This document shows, piece after piece, positions 1-7,560 of a stretch of DNA of 64,000 bases. The notes under the pieces were generated by a model. That model made no database searches. It worked only from the letters and a program-made list of their open reading frames with translations, and was not told the DNA's origin. Within the stretch, counting starts at the first letter, position 1. Every line of letters starts with the position of its first letter. The position numbers and the translations under genes were made by a program. The stretch is from NCBI RefSeq assembly GCF_014336955.1, contig NZ_QRAI01000003.1, positions 372,001 through 436,000 of the forward strand, written 5' to 3'. The stretch is from Saccharophagus sp. K07. GTDB taxonomy: Bacteria; Pseudomonadota; Gammaproteobacteria; Pseudomonadales; Cellvibrionaceae.

Positions 1-1750
1 CCTTATAGGGACGAAGTGCACATAGCCAAACGATCAATGGCCATAACTTATCTCTGCGAGCTTTGGGGGTAAGTTCTGCAAGGTGCTTCTGCAAATCGGT
101 TGGCAGTTCTACCGCATCTGGGTCGAGGTCACCCGTATTTGAGCTGAGGTCACCCGTATTTGAGCGGAGGTCACCCGTATTTGAGCTGAGGTCACCCGTA
201 TTTGAGATATTCGAGAACAGGGGCAACTCTTGGAAATCTGTTTGATCAACCAAACGGTAGTAGGTCGCAGGCCCCGCACCGCCTTGCTTCAATAAACGGC
301 ACTGATGGTGCAGGCGTTTAAGTACCTGGCTGGCTGCCAAGGTATCCAATCCCGTAATTGCACGTAATCCAGCGTTATCGACCGCACCTGTTTCCTTGGC
401 GAGAATCAACGCTCGTGCTTCGTTATCTGATAGTTGAAGGTGAGAAAACTGTTTAAGCCAGTGCAACTGCTCCTCACCGAGCAATTGGTGCAGCAGGTAA
501 ATGGCGTGGAACTCATTAGCCTGAACATTGCTGGAAAACACCGGAACCGCAAGACCGGCTTCGGTGAGCAAACGTCGCATGGTGCGAATACCGGAGCCTT
601 TGGTTTCAGCAAAATTCAGGTCATACAGGACAGATGCCAGAACGGGATTACGCAATTTTGATCCCATTTCACCCAGTATGGCTTCCGGTTTCAGCGAGTA
701 ACCTGCATTGCGAATTTCAATCCTATTGCTATAACGCACAACCATAATGGGTTGGTTCACGTAATAGTCGCGATGCATTACCGCATTAACCACCGCTTCA
801 CGAACCACCTTATAGGGTAATAACGGCTCATCTGAACGCTGCAAATCACCTTCTTTCAAACGAAAATGCTTAGGCAGATCGTCAATAATGGCACTTTCCA
901 GTTTTGGAATCAGACGCAACAATGGTTCTCGCAAATCGAGCGTAGTGACAAAACGTTGCTCAGGGTCTTCTATCCATTGGGTTCCCGCGATACGCACATA
1001 ATCAACTCGCATAGCAGGTAATAGCCGACGTAACGACAATGGCTTTCCCATTAACAGCAATCCAGCCACATTAGGAACCCACTGCTCTCCCCTTTTTTTA
1101 ACGAGATTCAGCGCTCGAAGCATTTCGGGATCACTGACATTCAGCTCTTCAGCATTGGGGCGGACTTTTGTGCGCAGGTTCCGATAGAGCTCAATCGCTG
1201 CAGGATCCAGATCATCCCACTCCGCCTCGGCAAGTACGACCTGTTCAAAACCGGTGCCTGTCTTTGCCAACAGTAGCGGTTCTATATCTGCCTGAGTACA
1301 TTCATAATCACCATTCAGGCCGCGTCGCCATACACCCGTCTTGCGCTTATTCTTGCTGTCAAACTTGCCTTTAAAAGTGCAGGGCTTTGCCACAGGATCC
1401 AATTCAGGTACAAACACCGAAATTACGGATTTGCCTTCCAGCTCTACCGCTTTCGCTTCTATTGGAACAGCCTGCTCAAACTGTTCCCGGCAGTTGAGTT
1501 GCAGCTCGCTTAGCAGCTTTTCCGTGTTATCAATTCCAGACACATAGAATTTTGGATGTGGCGCATCAGCTTCGGCTTCGCTTACACCCAATAGAAGGTA
1601 GCCGCCGCCAAGCCCAGGCTCATTAGCAAGCGCGCAGACCGTTTGCATTACTGAACTGCCAATTTCACTACCACGCTTAGCCTCAATGCGTGGACATTCG
1701 TCTAACTGACGCAGCTGCTCAAGCAGTGAAGCTGGAGTAAATTCATTCAT
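1..1750 (-). CDS. AlbA_2 / divergent ATPase-type putative regulator (3' end cut by window edge)
   Basis: The frame is open from the ATG at 1748-1750 to the left edge (at least 583 codons, no stop seen), so the C-terminus is missing. The start has a good AGGAGG about 7 bases upstream. The N-terminal part carries the AlbA_2 (Schlafen-like) pattern, with EAKRG near residue 23 followed by CALANEPG and GGYLLLGV. Further on, the stretch from NRIEIRNAGY through SKLRNPVLA to FAETKGSGIRTM is typical of the HATPase_c_4/RecG-like C-terminal half of these proteins. A winged-helix-like region follows, then a 7-residue tandem repeat. Such proteins are often annotated as transcriptional regulators or RecG-like ATP-binding proteins and are frequent passengers in type I restriction loci. 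That matches the hsd genes upstream on the same strand. Substrate and exact role are unknown. Confidence 0.8.
   Translation of the reverse strand, partial: MNEFTPASLLEQLRQLDECPRIEAKRGSEIGSSVMQTVCALANEPGLGGGYLLLGVSEAEADAPHPKFYVSGIDNTEKLLSELQLNCREQFEQAVPIEAKAVELEGKSVISVFVPELDPVAKPCTFKGKFDSKNKRKTGVWRRGLNGDYECTQADIEPLLLAKTGTGFEQVVLAEAEWDDLDPAAIELYRNLRTKVRPNAEELNVSDPEMLRALNLVKKRGEQWVPNVAGLLLMGKPLSLRRLLPAMRVDYVRIAGTQWIEDPEQRFVTTLDLREPLLRLIPKLESAIIDDLPKHFRLKEGDLQRSDEPLLPYKVVREAVVNAVMHRDYYVNQPIMVVRYSNRIEIRNAGYSLKPEAILGEMGSKLRNPVLASVLYDLNFAETKGSGIRTMRRLLTEAGLAVPVFSSNVQANEFHAIYLLHQLLGEEQLHWLKQFSHLQLSDNEARALILAKETGAVDNAGLRAITGLDTLAASQVLKRLHHQCRLLKQGGAGPATYYRLVDQTDFQELPLFSNISNTGDLSSNTGDLRSNTGDLSSNTGDLDPDAVELPTDLQKHLAELTPKARRDKLWPLIVWLCALRPYK
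125..208. repeat. Four tandem 21-bp repeats inside the AlbA_2 gene
   Basis: Four back-to-back copies of a 21-bp unit starting gaggtcacccgtatttgag; copy 2 differs from copies 1 and 3 by one base near its end, and copy 4 diverges at its last bases. The unit is a multiple of three. On the minus strand it encodes a repeated SNTGDL-x heptapeptide in the AlbA_2/ATPase protein, so copy-number change would alter a linker without breaking the frame. Confidence 0.9.
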
Positions 1751-1764
1751 TTTTGAACCTCCTG

Positions 1765-1821
1765 CTAACTACGGAATGTCCGCGACGCATTCAGGAGAGC
1801 ATCTTGGAAGTGGCGATTCAT
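1765..1821 (-). CDS. Possible 18-residue leader peptide upstream of the AlbA_2 gene
   Basis: A short frame, MNRHFQDALLNASRTFRS followed by TAG, has an AAAGGAG about 6 bases before its ATG. It ends 14 bases before the ATG of the AlbA_2 gene, which has its own ribosome-binding site. It sits directly downstream (minus strand) of a 24-bp perfect hairpin. The spacing suggests a leader peptide or coupling ORF, but there is no homology evidence. Confidence 0.35.
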   Translation of the reverse strand: MNRHFQDALLNASRTFRS

Positions 1822-1839
1822 ATATTCTCCTTTTTCTTT

Positions 1840-1890
1840 AATCCGAGAGGGCAGTTGTTCGGTCAAACCGAACAACTGCCCTCTCGGATT
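1840..1890. promoter_or_regulatory. 24-bp perfect inverted repeat with 3-base loop
   Basis: Arms 1840-1863 and 1867-1890 are perfect reverse complements, with a loop at 1864-1866. The element lies between the NYN gene (ends 1969) and the AlbA_2 gene (starts 1750). Neither side has a clean T tract, so it is not a textbook terminator, although it could stop or process the NYN transcript. It could also be an operator or an RNA hairpin in the leader of the AlbA_2 gene. Confidence 0.85.
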
Positions 1891-1968
1891 TGATTGAACT
1901 TGTAAGTAATCTTTACAAGTTGCACCTGGTTCCAGTCTCCCTCGTCATACACTATTGGATTCCGCCCA

Positions 1969-2646
1969 TTACCAATATTCAGGTTTAATGATTGGCTTTT
2001 TCTGAGTCGAGATCTTTGCTGGGAGTTGGCAGTCTGCCAATTCTTCATCCGTGATATATCGCCGGGTCCAGTCGGCATATTGGCTTAGCTGTTCATTGCC
2101 GGGCCGTCCATGAGTGCTTTTACGTATGGGTAGCACAACGCCAATTTTTACCTGATCGGCAAAATCCTCACGAATGGCGGCAAGCGCAGGTGCCAAATCG
2201 GTATCGTTGGATACAAATACCAACTGTTGGACGAGTCCCTTTGCCGTGTCACGGTAAGCTTCCAGCGCTATATTCACATCAGTCTGCTTTTCTTCCAGTT
2301 TCCATACATCAACCCTAGCCGTTTTATTCGGTGGTTGCTGGTATATGGGCAAACAAGCCTTCTCGAGCGCGTAGTAGCCTTTGATGATGCGAACGTAGTC
2401 CGGGTAAAGCTGCATCAATGCTCGATGGTACGCCTGCTGGGCGTGCTGAGCGGCTTGGCCATTACTGGCAATTTTTGCCCGAATATCCGCAGTAAAGAAC
2501 TTGAGAGAAACTGGCTGGCAGGAGGGGCTTTGTGCATGCAGGATGCGTTGGAAAAACAGCTTGTACAGGTCCAGCCACTTATCCTTGGAGTGCTTAAGAC
2601 ACCCGTAGAAAAGGTTATAACCATCGATATAAACGATTGTTTTCAA
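1969..2646 (-). CDS. NYN-domain (LabA/DUF88-like) PIN-fold putative RNase
   Basis: 225 codons. The N-terminus VYIDGYNLFYG contains the conserved first Asp and Asn of the NYN/PIN fold, and VFVSNDTDLAPAL in the C-terminal half supplies the later acidic residues. NYN proteins are PIN-like metal-dependent RNases, or RNA-binding relatives. The gene begins with TTG (2644-2646); its first codons overlap the stop of a 69-codon upstream frame as TTGA, and the Shine-Dalgarno is weak, which suggests translational coupling. It follows the hsd genes on the same strand and probably belongs to the same defence island. The cellular target cannot be read from the sequence. Confidence 0.85.
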   Translation of the reverse strand: MKTIVYIDGYNLFYGCLKHSKDKWLDLYKLFFQRILHAQSPSCQPVSLKFFTADIRAKIASNGQAAQHAQQAYHRALMQLYPDYVRIIKGYYALEKACLPIYQQPPNKTARVDVWKLEEKQTDVNIALEAYRDTAKGLVQQLVFVSNDTDLAPALAAIREDFADQVKIGVVLPIRKSTHGRPGNEQLSQYADWTRRYITDEELADCQLPAKISTQKKPIIKPEYW

Positions 2647-2852
2647 AGCACTTTCCCTGGCCTAGAAATGAAAAAACCGCCCAAAAGGCGGTTTTTCCGC
2701 CCCAAGCAGCAACCAACTGAATGGCCCTGCAAGGGGTGAGTCGTTCTGTAAGTATAGCCAACAACCAACTGAATGCAATGGCGTTGGGGATGCACAAAGG
2801 CAGGCCATACGCCTGAAAGTTCCTTGTTTTTAGCGGGTGTGACTTGTGTCAT
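2643..2852 (-). CDS. Small 69-residue ORF leading into the NYN gene
   Basis: ATG at 2850-2852 with GAGG upstream; the stop TGA overlaps the TTG start of the NYN gene. The protein is basic and not clearly homologous to anything. The segment YRTTHPLQGHSVGCC recalls the short arginine/threonine motif of phage Ash/Icd-like ORFs, but I am not certain of this. Notably, the frame runs straight through a strong intrinsic terminator hairpin (2672-2696). This makes a role as leader or attenuator at least as likely as a functional protein. Confidence 0.35.
   Translation of the reverse strand: MTQVTPAKNKELSGVWPAFVHPQRHCIQLVVGYTYRTTHPLQGHSVGCCLGRKNRLLGGFFISRPGKVL
2672..2696 (-). terminator. Intrinsic terminator before the NYN gene
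   Basis: A 10-bp perfect stem (2672-2681 with 2687-2696) and 5-base loop, followed on the minus strand by a T run (2671-2676). It lies downstream of hsdS and only about 26 bases upstream of the NYN start, inside the 69-codon ORF. It can end the hsd transcript or act as an attenuator for NYN. Confidence 0.8.
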
Positions 2853-2917
2853 AAACCGAGCCTCTATATCCCTCGTCTCGTCGCCGCAAATATATCCGAA
2901 CCGACATGATGGCCTCC

Positions 2918-4144
2918 TTAGTTGTCGACTTTTACCCTTCGTTTTCCTGTTAATAGCTGCTGCATTAGGGCCTTTTTCTCTTGCTTTAAGGCATCGAGCT
3001 TTTGTTGCAAAGCAGAGACTTCCTGATCAGCGGTGGAAAGTACAGCGGCGATTTTTTGTTGTTCCTCCATAGAGGGAAGATACAGAGCGAAGTCTTTAAC
3101 CATCGCCGCATTTAGATTTGATTGAGTTCCCTGCTGGCCTTGAAGTTTTATTTTTTCCTTCAAGGAAGTTAAGAAGAAATACAAAAATTCAAAGTTAAGA
3201 TCTGATTTAGGTCTAATTCCTAAGATTGCTTGCGAAGAACTCAATGGCACTTGAGCTATGCTGCATTCTCCAATTGATGCGTACATCGCATAAAGAACAC
3301 TATTCTTTGGATAGATACGTGCTGATGAATTCTCCAAGCCAAGTTTGGTGAGATACTTTTCAGTTGAGGAAATCCATTTTCCTTGCTTGGTCATATCAGC
3401 AATAGATACCCAGGGAATATTTCCTCCGTAATATTCTTCGATATTGGATTTTGGTGTACCACCGCTATTCATATCGGCCACAGAACCTAGTCTTACCTTC
3501 TTCCACTCCCCCCCAAACCTAACCCCATTCTTATCCAACAACCGCTTCTTCCCAGTAAGCAACTGCTGCATCAAGGCTTTTTTCTGCTGCTGGCTGTTGG
3601 CGAGCAGTTTTTCGGTGACGGTGATGGCCTTATCCCAGGTGGAGAGGATTTGGGCGATTTTTTTTTGTTCGGGTAATGGTGGGAGCGAAACCTTAACTTT
3701 TGCTAAATCTTTTTGCCCTATATTAGCTCGAACAGCTCCCTGTCCAAGTTTTATTACTTGATTTCTAAACTTGGATGATTGAAATAAATACACAGAATAC
3801 GCAGGAGAGAGGATTCCATTGCTTGGCCTAGCGCGAATTACAAAGCCACCAAAAACAGCAGGTTTATCGTCTAGATAAACTGCTGACATGGCTATTTCAT
3901 CAAATGTCTCGGAGGTGCGATTAAATAACACGTCTCCAAACTTAAGCAAGTTACTTTCTAACTGACTTTCAGCGACATTAACCCGCCCTATAATCTTATC
4001 TTCAGTAAGGATATCGTTACCAAAAACATCCATAACATTAACGAATTTTAGCCCGTACCCATATTGGCTCTTATCAGCATTAAGCCCATTCTTGAACTCC
4101 ATAAAATCGCCAAGGTGGCACGACATCCATGAATTAGGCACCAT
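2918..4144 (-). CDS. hsdS: Type I restriction-modification specificity subunit HsdS
   Basis: I choose the ATG at 4142-4144 (MVPNSWM; 408 residues). It sits 8 bases after GGAGGAG and overlaps the end of the fic gene, as expected for coupled translation; the longer frame from 4171 lacks this. The protein has two target-recognition halves. Each ends in a helical spacer of the same type: SLPPLPEQKKIAQIL with KKALMQQLLTGKKR in the first, LPSMEEQQKIAAVL with KKALMQQLLTGKRR in the second. HsdS determines the bipartite DNA sequence recognised by the HsdM/HsdR complex. The near-identical spacer ends are typical of S subunits that can recombine. The gene is the last of the hsdM-fic-hsdS unit, and a terminator lies about 220 bases downstream. 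Confidence 0.92.
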   Translation of the reverse strand: MVPNSWMSCHLGDFMEFKNGLNADKSQYGYGLKFVNVMDVFGNDILTEDKIIGRVNVAESQLESNLLKFGDVLFNRTSETFDEIAMSAVYLDDKPAVFGGFVIRARPSNGILSPAYSVYLFQSSKFRNQVIKLGQGAVRANIGQKDLAKVKVSLPPLPEQKKIAQILSTWDKAITVTEKLLANSQQQKKALMQQLLTGKKRLLDKNGVRFGGEWKKVRLGSVADMNSGGTPKSNIEEYYGGNIPWVSIADMTKQGKWISSTEKYLTKLGLENSSARIYPKNSVLYAMYASIGECSIAQVPLSSSQAILGIRPKSDLNFEFLYFFLTSLKEKIKLQGQQGTQSNLNAAMVKDFALYLPSMEEQQKIAAVLSTADQEVSALQQKLDALKQEKKALMQQLLTGKRRVKVDN

Positions 4145-4916
4145 ATCCCAACTCCTCCAGATACTTGGCAACGTCAGCCTCTACACCCAGCGCCCACCAA
4201 TAAGTGGCAAAGCTTTTCTCCACAGCTCTGGCCACCAAATTGATAAAGTCGCTGTAGTCACCGCTGCAATGGGCTTTGTCCAACGCCTGGTAGTAATCCA
4301 GTCGTTGGGCCACTTCAATCACGGTGGCGGGAAAACCGGCTTTCATCAGTTCCAGATTCATCAGCAAACGCGAGGTGCGGCCATTGCCGTCGACAAAGGG
4401 GTGTATTTTTACAAATTCGCCATGTATCCGTGCCGCCCGTTCAACTGGGTGTAGTTGCTGTGCCTCGTTGCTGCACCATTGGCTGAAGGCCGCCATAAGC
4501 TCTGGCACTTGCAGGGCGCTAGGCGGGCGATGTTCGGCACCGGAAATCAGTACATTCACTTGGCGGTAGCGTCCGGCGTTGTCTGCGTCGATATTTTTCA
4601 GTACCAGCTGGTGCAGGTTTTTAATGGTCCATTCATCCAGTGGCTGCTGCTTTTCAACCAGTTCTTCCACCATCAGGATGGCATCGCGGTGGTTGATGGC
4701 TTCAAAATGTTCGCGCAGGGTTTTGCCGCCAATGGTGATGCCTTCCAGCGCCACCTTGGTTTCTTTCAGCGTGAGGGTATTACCTTCAATCGCGTTGCTG
4801 TGGTACGTCCATTGCAGCACCAGTTCTTCGTGCAGGCTGGCGGTAACGGCCTTGTCCAGCGGACGGTATTCGTCCAGCTTGGCTTTAAGGGCATCGAGCT
4901 TAGCGAATGGTTTCAT
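4134..4916 (-). CDS. Fic-domain protein (AMPylase-like) within the hsd operon
   Basis: 260 residues. The Fic core motif HPFVDGNGRTSR spans residues 172-183 with all catalytic positions present (His, Asp, the GNGR loop). An N-terminal SNAIEG (40-45) matches the inhibitory-helix motif, so the protein is probably self-inhibited (class II arrangement). Fic enzymes transfer AMP or other nucleotide moieties to protein hydroxyls. The ATG lies inside the 3' end of hsdM, and the stop lies past the hsdS start. Its C-terminus, AKYLEELGYGA, nearly repeats that of HsdM, and the DNA is duplicated too. This suggests fic was inserted between hsdM and hsdS by copying the junction. Target unknown; a regulatory or anti-phage role is inferred from position only. 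Confidence 0.93.
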   Translation of the reverse strand: MKPFAKLDALKAKLDEYRPLDKAVTASLHEELVLQWTYHSNAIEGNTLTLKETKVALEGITIGGKTLREHFEAINHRDAILMVEELVEKQQPLDEWTIKNLHQLVLKNIDADNAGRYRQVNVLISGAEHRPPSALQVPELMAAFSQWCSNEAQQLHPVERAARIHGEFVKIHPFVDGNGRTSRLLMNLELMKAGFPATVIEVAQRLDYYQALDKAHCSGDYSDFINLVARAVEKSFATYWWALGVEADVAKYLEELGYGA

Positions 4917-6474
4917 AACCCAACTCCTCCAGGTACTTGGCCATTTCGGTTTCCAGCTCGGTCAGTTGCGCTTTTAATTTCTCCCGCTCAGCACGCACAG
5001 CCAGCAGATCAATTTCTTCCTCTTCCTCAAAGGTATCGACGTAGCGCGGAATGTTCAGGTTGTAGTCGTTCTCTTTGATTTCATCGAGGCTGGCGACGTA
5101 GGCGTATTTGTCCACGTCGTTGCCGGCGAAGTAGGTTTCCACAATCTTGCGGATATTGTCGTCGCTGAGCAGGTTCTGGTTTTTTCCGGCTTTAAAGTCG
5201 CGGCTGGCGTCGATAAACATCACGCTGTCGTCGCTTTTGTTTTTCTTAAAAATCAGAATCGCCGCCGGAATGCCGGTGCCGTAGAACAGTTTTTCCGGCA
5301 GGCCGATTACGGCATCGAGCAGGTTTTCTTCGATCAGTTGCTGACGGATTTTGCCTTCGCTGGAGCCGCGAAAGAGTACGCCGTGGGGCACTACTACGCC
5401 CATCCTGCCGGTTTTGGGCTTTAGAGTTTCGATCATATGCAGGATAAAGGCGTAGTCGCCTTTGGTTTTGGGCGGCAGGCCGCGGCGGAAGCGGCCGAAT
5501 TTATCGTGTTCCGCGTCTTCATACCCCCATTTGTCCAAGCTGAATGGCGGGTTGGCGGTGACTATGTCGAACAGCATCAGGTTGCCGTTTTTATCCAGCA
5601 ATTTGGGGTTGCGGATGGTGTCGCCCCATTCGATTTTGTGGTTGTCCTCGCCGTGCAGAAACATATTCATTTTGGCCAGCGACCAGGTGGAGCCGATCGC
5701 TTCCTGGCCGTAGAGGGCGTAATGCTTGCTGCCGTGGTTGGCCACAATTTTGCGGCCGCACTTCATCAACAAAGAGCCGGAACCGCAGGCCGGGTCGCAG
5801 ATGGTGTCGCCCGGTTGCGGGTCGAGCAGTTCGGCAATCAGGTCGGAAACTTCGGGCGGGGTGTAGAACTCACCGGCTTTCTGACCGCCGCTGGCGGCGA
5901 AATTTTTGATCAGGTACTCGTAGGCGTTGCCAATCACATCCAGATTGCCCACGCGGCTGGGCCGGAGATTGAGTTCCGGTTTGGCGAAATCTTCCAGTAG
6001 GTGGCGCAGTATGGTGTTTTTTTGTTTTTCTTCGCCCAGGCGATCGGTGTTGAAGGAAATATCCTGGAACACGCTTTTGCCGGCATCCTTGAGTTTGGTG
6101 CCGTTGGCTTCTTCAATGGCGTGCAGCGCTTGATCGATGCGCTCGCCGTTGCCGGGCTCGTGACGGCGTTCGTATAAAGCGTAAAAACTGGCTTCTTTGG
6201 GCAGCACAAAGCGCTCGTTTTTCATCATTTCTTCGATCAATTCCGGTTCATCACCGTATTGCGCTTGGTAACTGTCGTAATGGTCCTGCCATACATCTGA
6301 GATGTATTTCAGAAACAGCATGGTGAGGATGAAATCTTTATAGGTATCCGCGCTGATGGTGCCGCGAAAGGTATCGCAGGCGGCCCACAATGCTTTATTT
6401 ACGCTGTCCTGGCTGATTTTGTCGGCCGTAGTCAGGACCTTTTTTTCCAGATTAATTTTTTCGTTTGCACTCAT
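4900..6474 (-). CDS. hsdM: Type I restriction-modification methyltransferase subunit HsdM
   Basis: 524 residues, usual length. An N-terminal HsdM_N helical domain precedes the methylase domain. The AdoMet-binding motif DPACGSG is at 227-233 and the catalytic NPPF at 308-311, which places it among N6-adenine methyltransferases. With HsdS it forms the M2S modification enzyme. ATG at 6472-6474. The tail, with AKYLEELGY, overlaps the fic start and includes the fic ribosome-binding site. No hsdR is visible in the window; it may lie left of position 1, since accessory genes commonly separate hsdS and hsdR. Confidence 0.96.
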   Translation of the reverse strand: MSANEKINLEKKVLTTADKISQDSVNKALWAACDTFRGTISADTYKDFILTMLFLKYISDVWQDHYDSYQAQYGDEPELIEEMMKNERFVLPKEASFYALYERRHEPGNGERIDQALHAIEEANGTKLKDAGKSVFQDISFNTDRLGEEKQKNTILRHLLEDFAKPELNLRPSRVGNLDVIGNAYEYLIKNFAASGGQKAGEFYTPPEVSDLIAELLDPQPGDTICDPACGSGSLLMKCGRKIVANHGSKHYALYGQEAIGSTWSLAKMNMFLHGEDNHKIEWGDTIRNPKLLDKNGNLMLFDIVTANPPFSLDKWGYEDAEHDKFGRFRRGLPPKTKGDYAFILHMIETLKPKTGRMGVVVPHGVLFRGSSEGKIRQQLIEENLLDAVIGLPEKLFYGTGIPAAILIFKKNKSDDSVMFIDASRDFKAGKNQNLLSDDNIRKIVETYFAGNDVDKYAYVASLDEIKENDYNLNIPRYVDTFEEEEEIDLLAVRAEREKLKAQLTELETEMAKYLEELGYETIR

Positions 6475-6581
6475 TCAATTTACTTCCTGATTCATTTTGA
6501 TCGCCCAGCTTTTTTGCGGCGAATTTCAATATTCGATTTTGTATGGTGACCATTCCAAACATTTGCTCGATATGGTCGCGG

Positions 6582-7163
6582 CTACACCGAATTAAACAAG
6601 TCTTTGGCAATCGTTGCCATCATGCGCTCGCCGTTGCTAATCAGTGTTTGCACCAGCTTTTGTTCTTCCGCCAGGGTTTTGGCCATACCTAAAATCGCCC
6701 GCTGTTTGGCAAGCGGCGGAATAACCACCGGAGCGTCTTCCAGCACACTGCGGCGAATGCTTTTGGTTAAGGTGCCTTCGGCGTTTTGCTCAAAGTAGCG
6801 CTGTACCGGCCCTTGATTGAACAACCACACCATAAATTCCGGCAGCACGTCTTTTGTCTTCAGGCTGATCACAAAAAAATGCGGCGCCGCAACAGCTTGT
6901 TTGCCAGTGGTCACCAACGTATGGTCTACAGATACAGCGTAGTTATGGTTGCCGCGGGCGGCCACCAAGATATCGCCGGGGCTCAGGTAATCCGGTTGGC
7001 GCTTTCCTGTCAGCCTGGTTTCCAGGCAGCTCGACCAGCGAATACCGTCAGCTGGAGAAGCGTCCTTCATCTGCACCACAACCACAGACGAGCCCGCCAC
7101 TTCGGGGATTTTGCCCCGGAATGGATAGCCTGCGTTGATGGATGCTAGTTGTTTGAGCTTCAC
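6582..7163 (-). CDS. Half-size type I specificity (S) protein with one recognition domain
   Basis: 193 residues with GTG start (7161-7163), overlapping the stop of an upstream remnant as GTGA. It has the S-subunit pattern: LKQLASINAGYPFRG at the start, GDILVAARG in the middle, VVIPPLAKQRAI before the helical spacer, then a coiled C-terminal helix. Only one target-recognition domain is present, about half the usual length. Half-S proteins can work as dimers recognising palindromic sites, or be leftovers of recombination. It is 107 bases upstream of hsdM on the same strand. Whether it competes with the full HsdS at 2918-4144 is unknown. Confidence 0.75.
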   Translation of the reverse strand: MKLKQLASINAGYPFRGKIPEVAGSSVVVVQMKDASPADGIRWSSCLETRLTGKRQPDYLSPGDILVAARGNHNYAVSVDHTLVTTGKQAVAAPHFFVISLKTKDVLPEFMVWLFNQGPVQRYFEQNAEGTLTKSIRRSVLEDAPVVIPPLAKQRAILGMAKTLAEEQKLVQTLISNGERMMATIAKDLFNSV

Positions 7164-7237
7164 TTTTTCAGTTCATCGCCAATGATGCAGAGAATGGTCC
7201 GCTGGCTTTGGGTGAGTGTCAAGTAGAGTTTGTTAGG
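7160..7237 (-). pseudogene. C-terminal remnant, possibly of a UvrD-like helicase
   Basis: A 25-codon open tail directly upstream of, and overlapping, the half-S gene. It reads NKLYLTLTQSQRTILCIIGD and then ELKK-stop. The LYLTLTQSQR segment resembles helicase motif VI (LYVALTRAxR) at the end of superfamily I helicases. An in-frame TAA lies just before it. This would be the scar of a deleted gene, but the match is short and could be chance. Confidence 0.25.
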
Positions 7238-7289
7238 TTATGGTGGTGCTGTAATTTTTTGGGGGCAAAGAAGTGGGTGGGGAGATCAA

Positions 7290-7547
7290 ATGAAACAAGC
7301 TGGTTCCATGTTTCTATTAACGACGGCGAGCTTCATCGCAAATTTCGTCGTCTTTATTTACGCCTACAGATTTTTGGCTTTGCCCCCCAATCTTCTTGAA
7401 ACACAGCGCATAGAAAATGCACCGCTGATTTTTTCCTACGTGTTCGCAGGATTTTTAGGTTGCGCGATCCTTCGGCCATGTTTGCGCGCATTCTATATAA
7501 AAGGCAGTAGTGGCACTTCGGCCACCCTGCTTTTACAACAAAATTAA
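7290..7547 (+). CDS. Small two-helix membrane protein, unknown function
   Basis: I start at the ATG at 7290 (MKQAGSMFLL), which has GGAG 6 bases upstream; the frame is open further upstream but without a site. 85 residues. There are two hydrophobic stretches (about residues 7-30 and 47-65) separated by a polar LETQRIEN segment, followed by a short basic tail. I do not recognise the family. It is transcribed away from the half-S gene and converges on the MBL gene. Confidence 0.45.
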   Translation: MKQAGSMFLLTTASFIANFVVFIYAYRFLALPPNLLETQRIENAPLIFSYVFAGFLGCAILRPCLRAFYIKGSSGTSATLLLQQN

Positions 7548-7560
7548 TTACACCTGGATA

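Noticed and set aside
125-208. Possible CRISPR array
   Set aside because: The repeats are directly adjacent with no spacers and lie in a coding frame.
5437-6000. 187-codon plus-strand frame opposite hsdM
   Set aside because: Antisense to the conserved methyltransferase domain with no ribosome site or motif.
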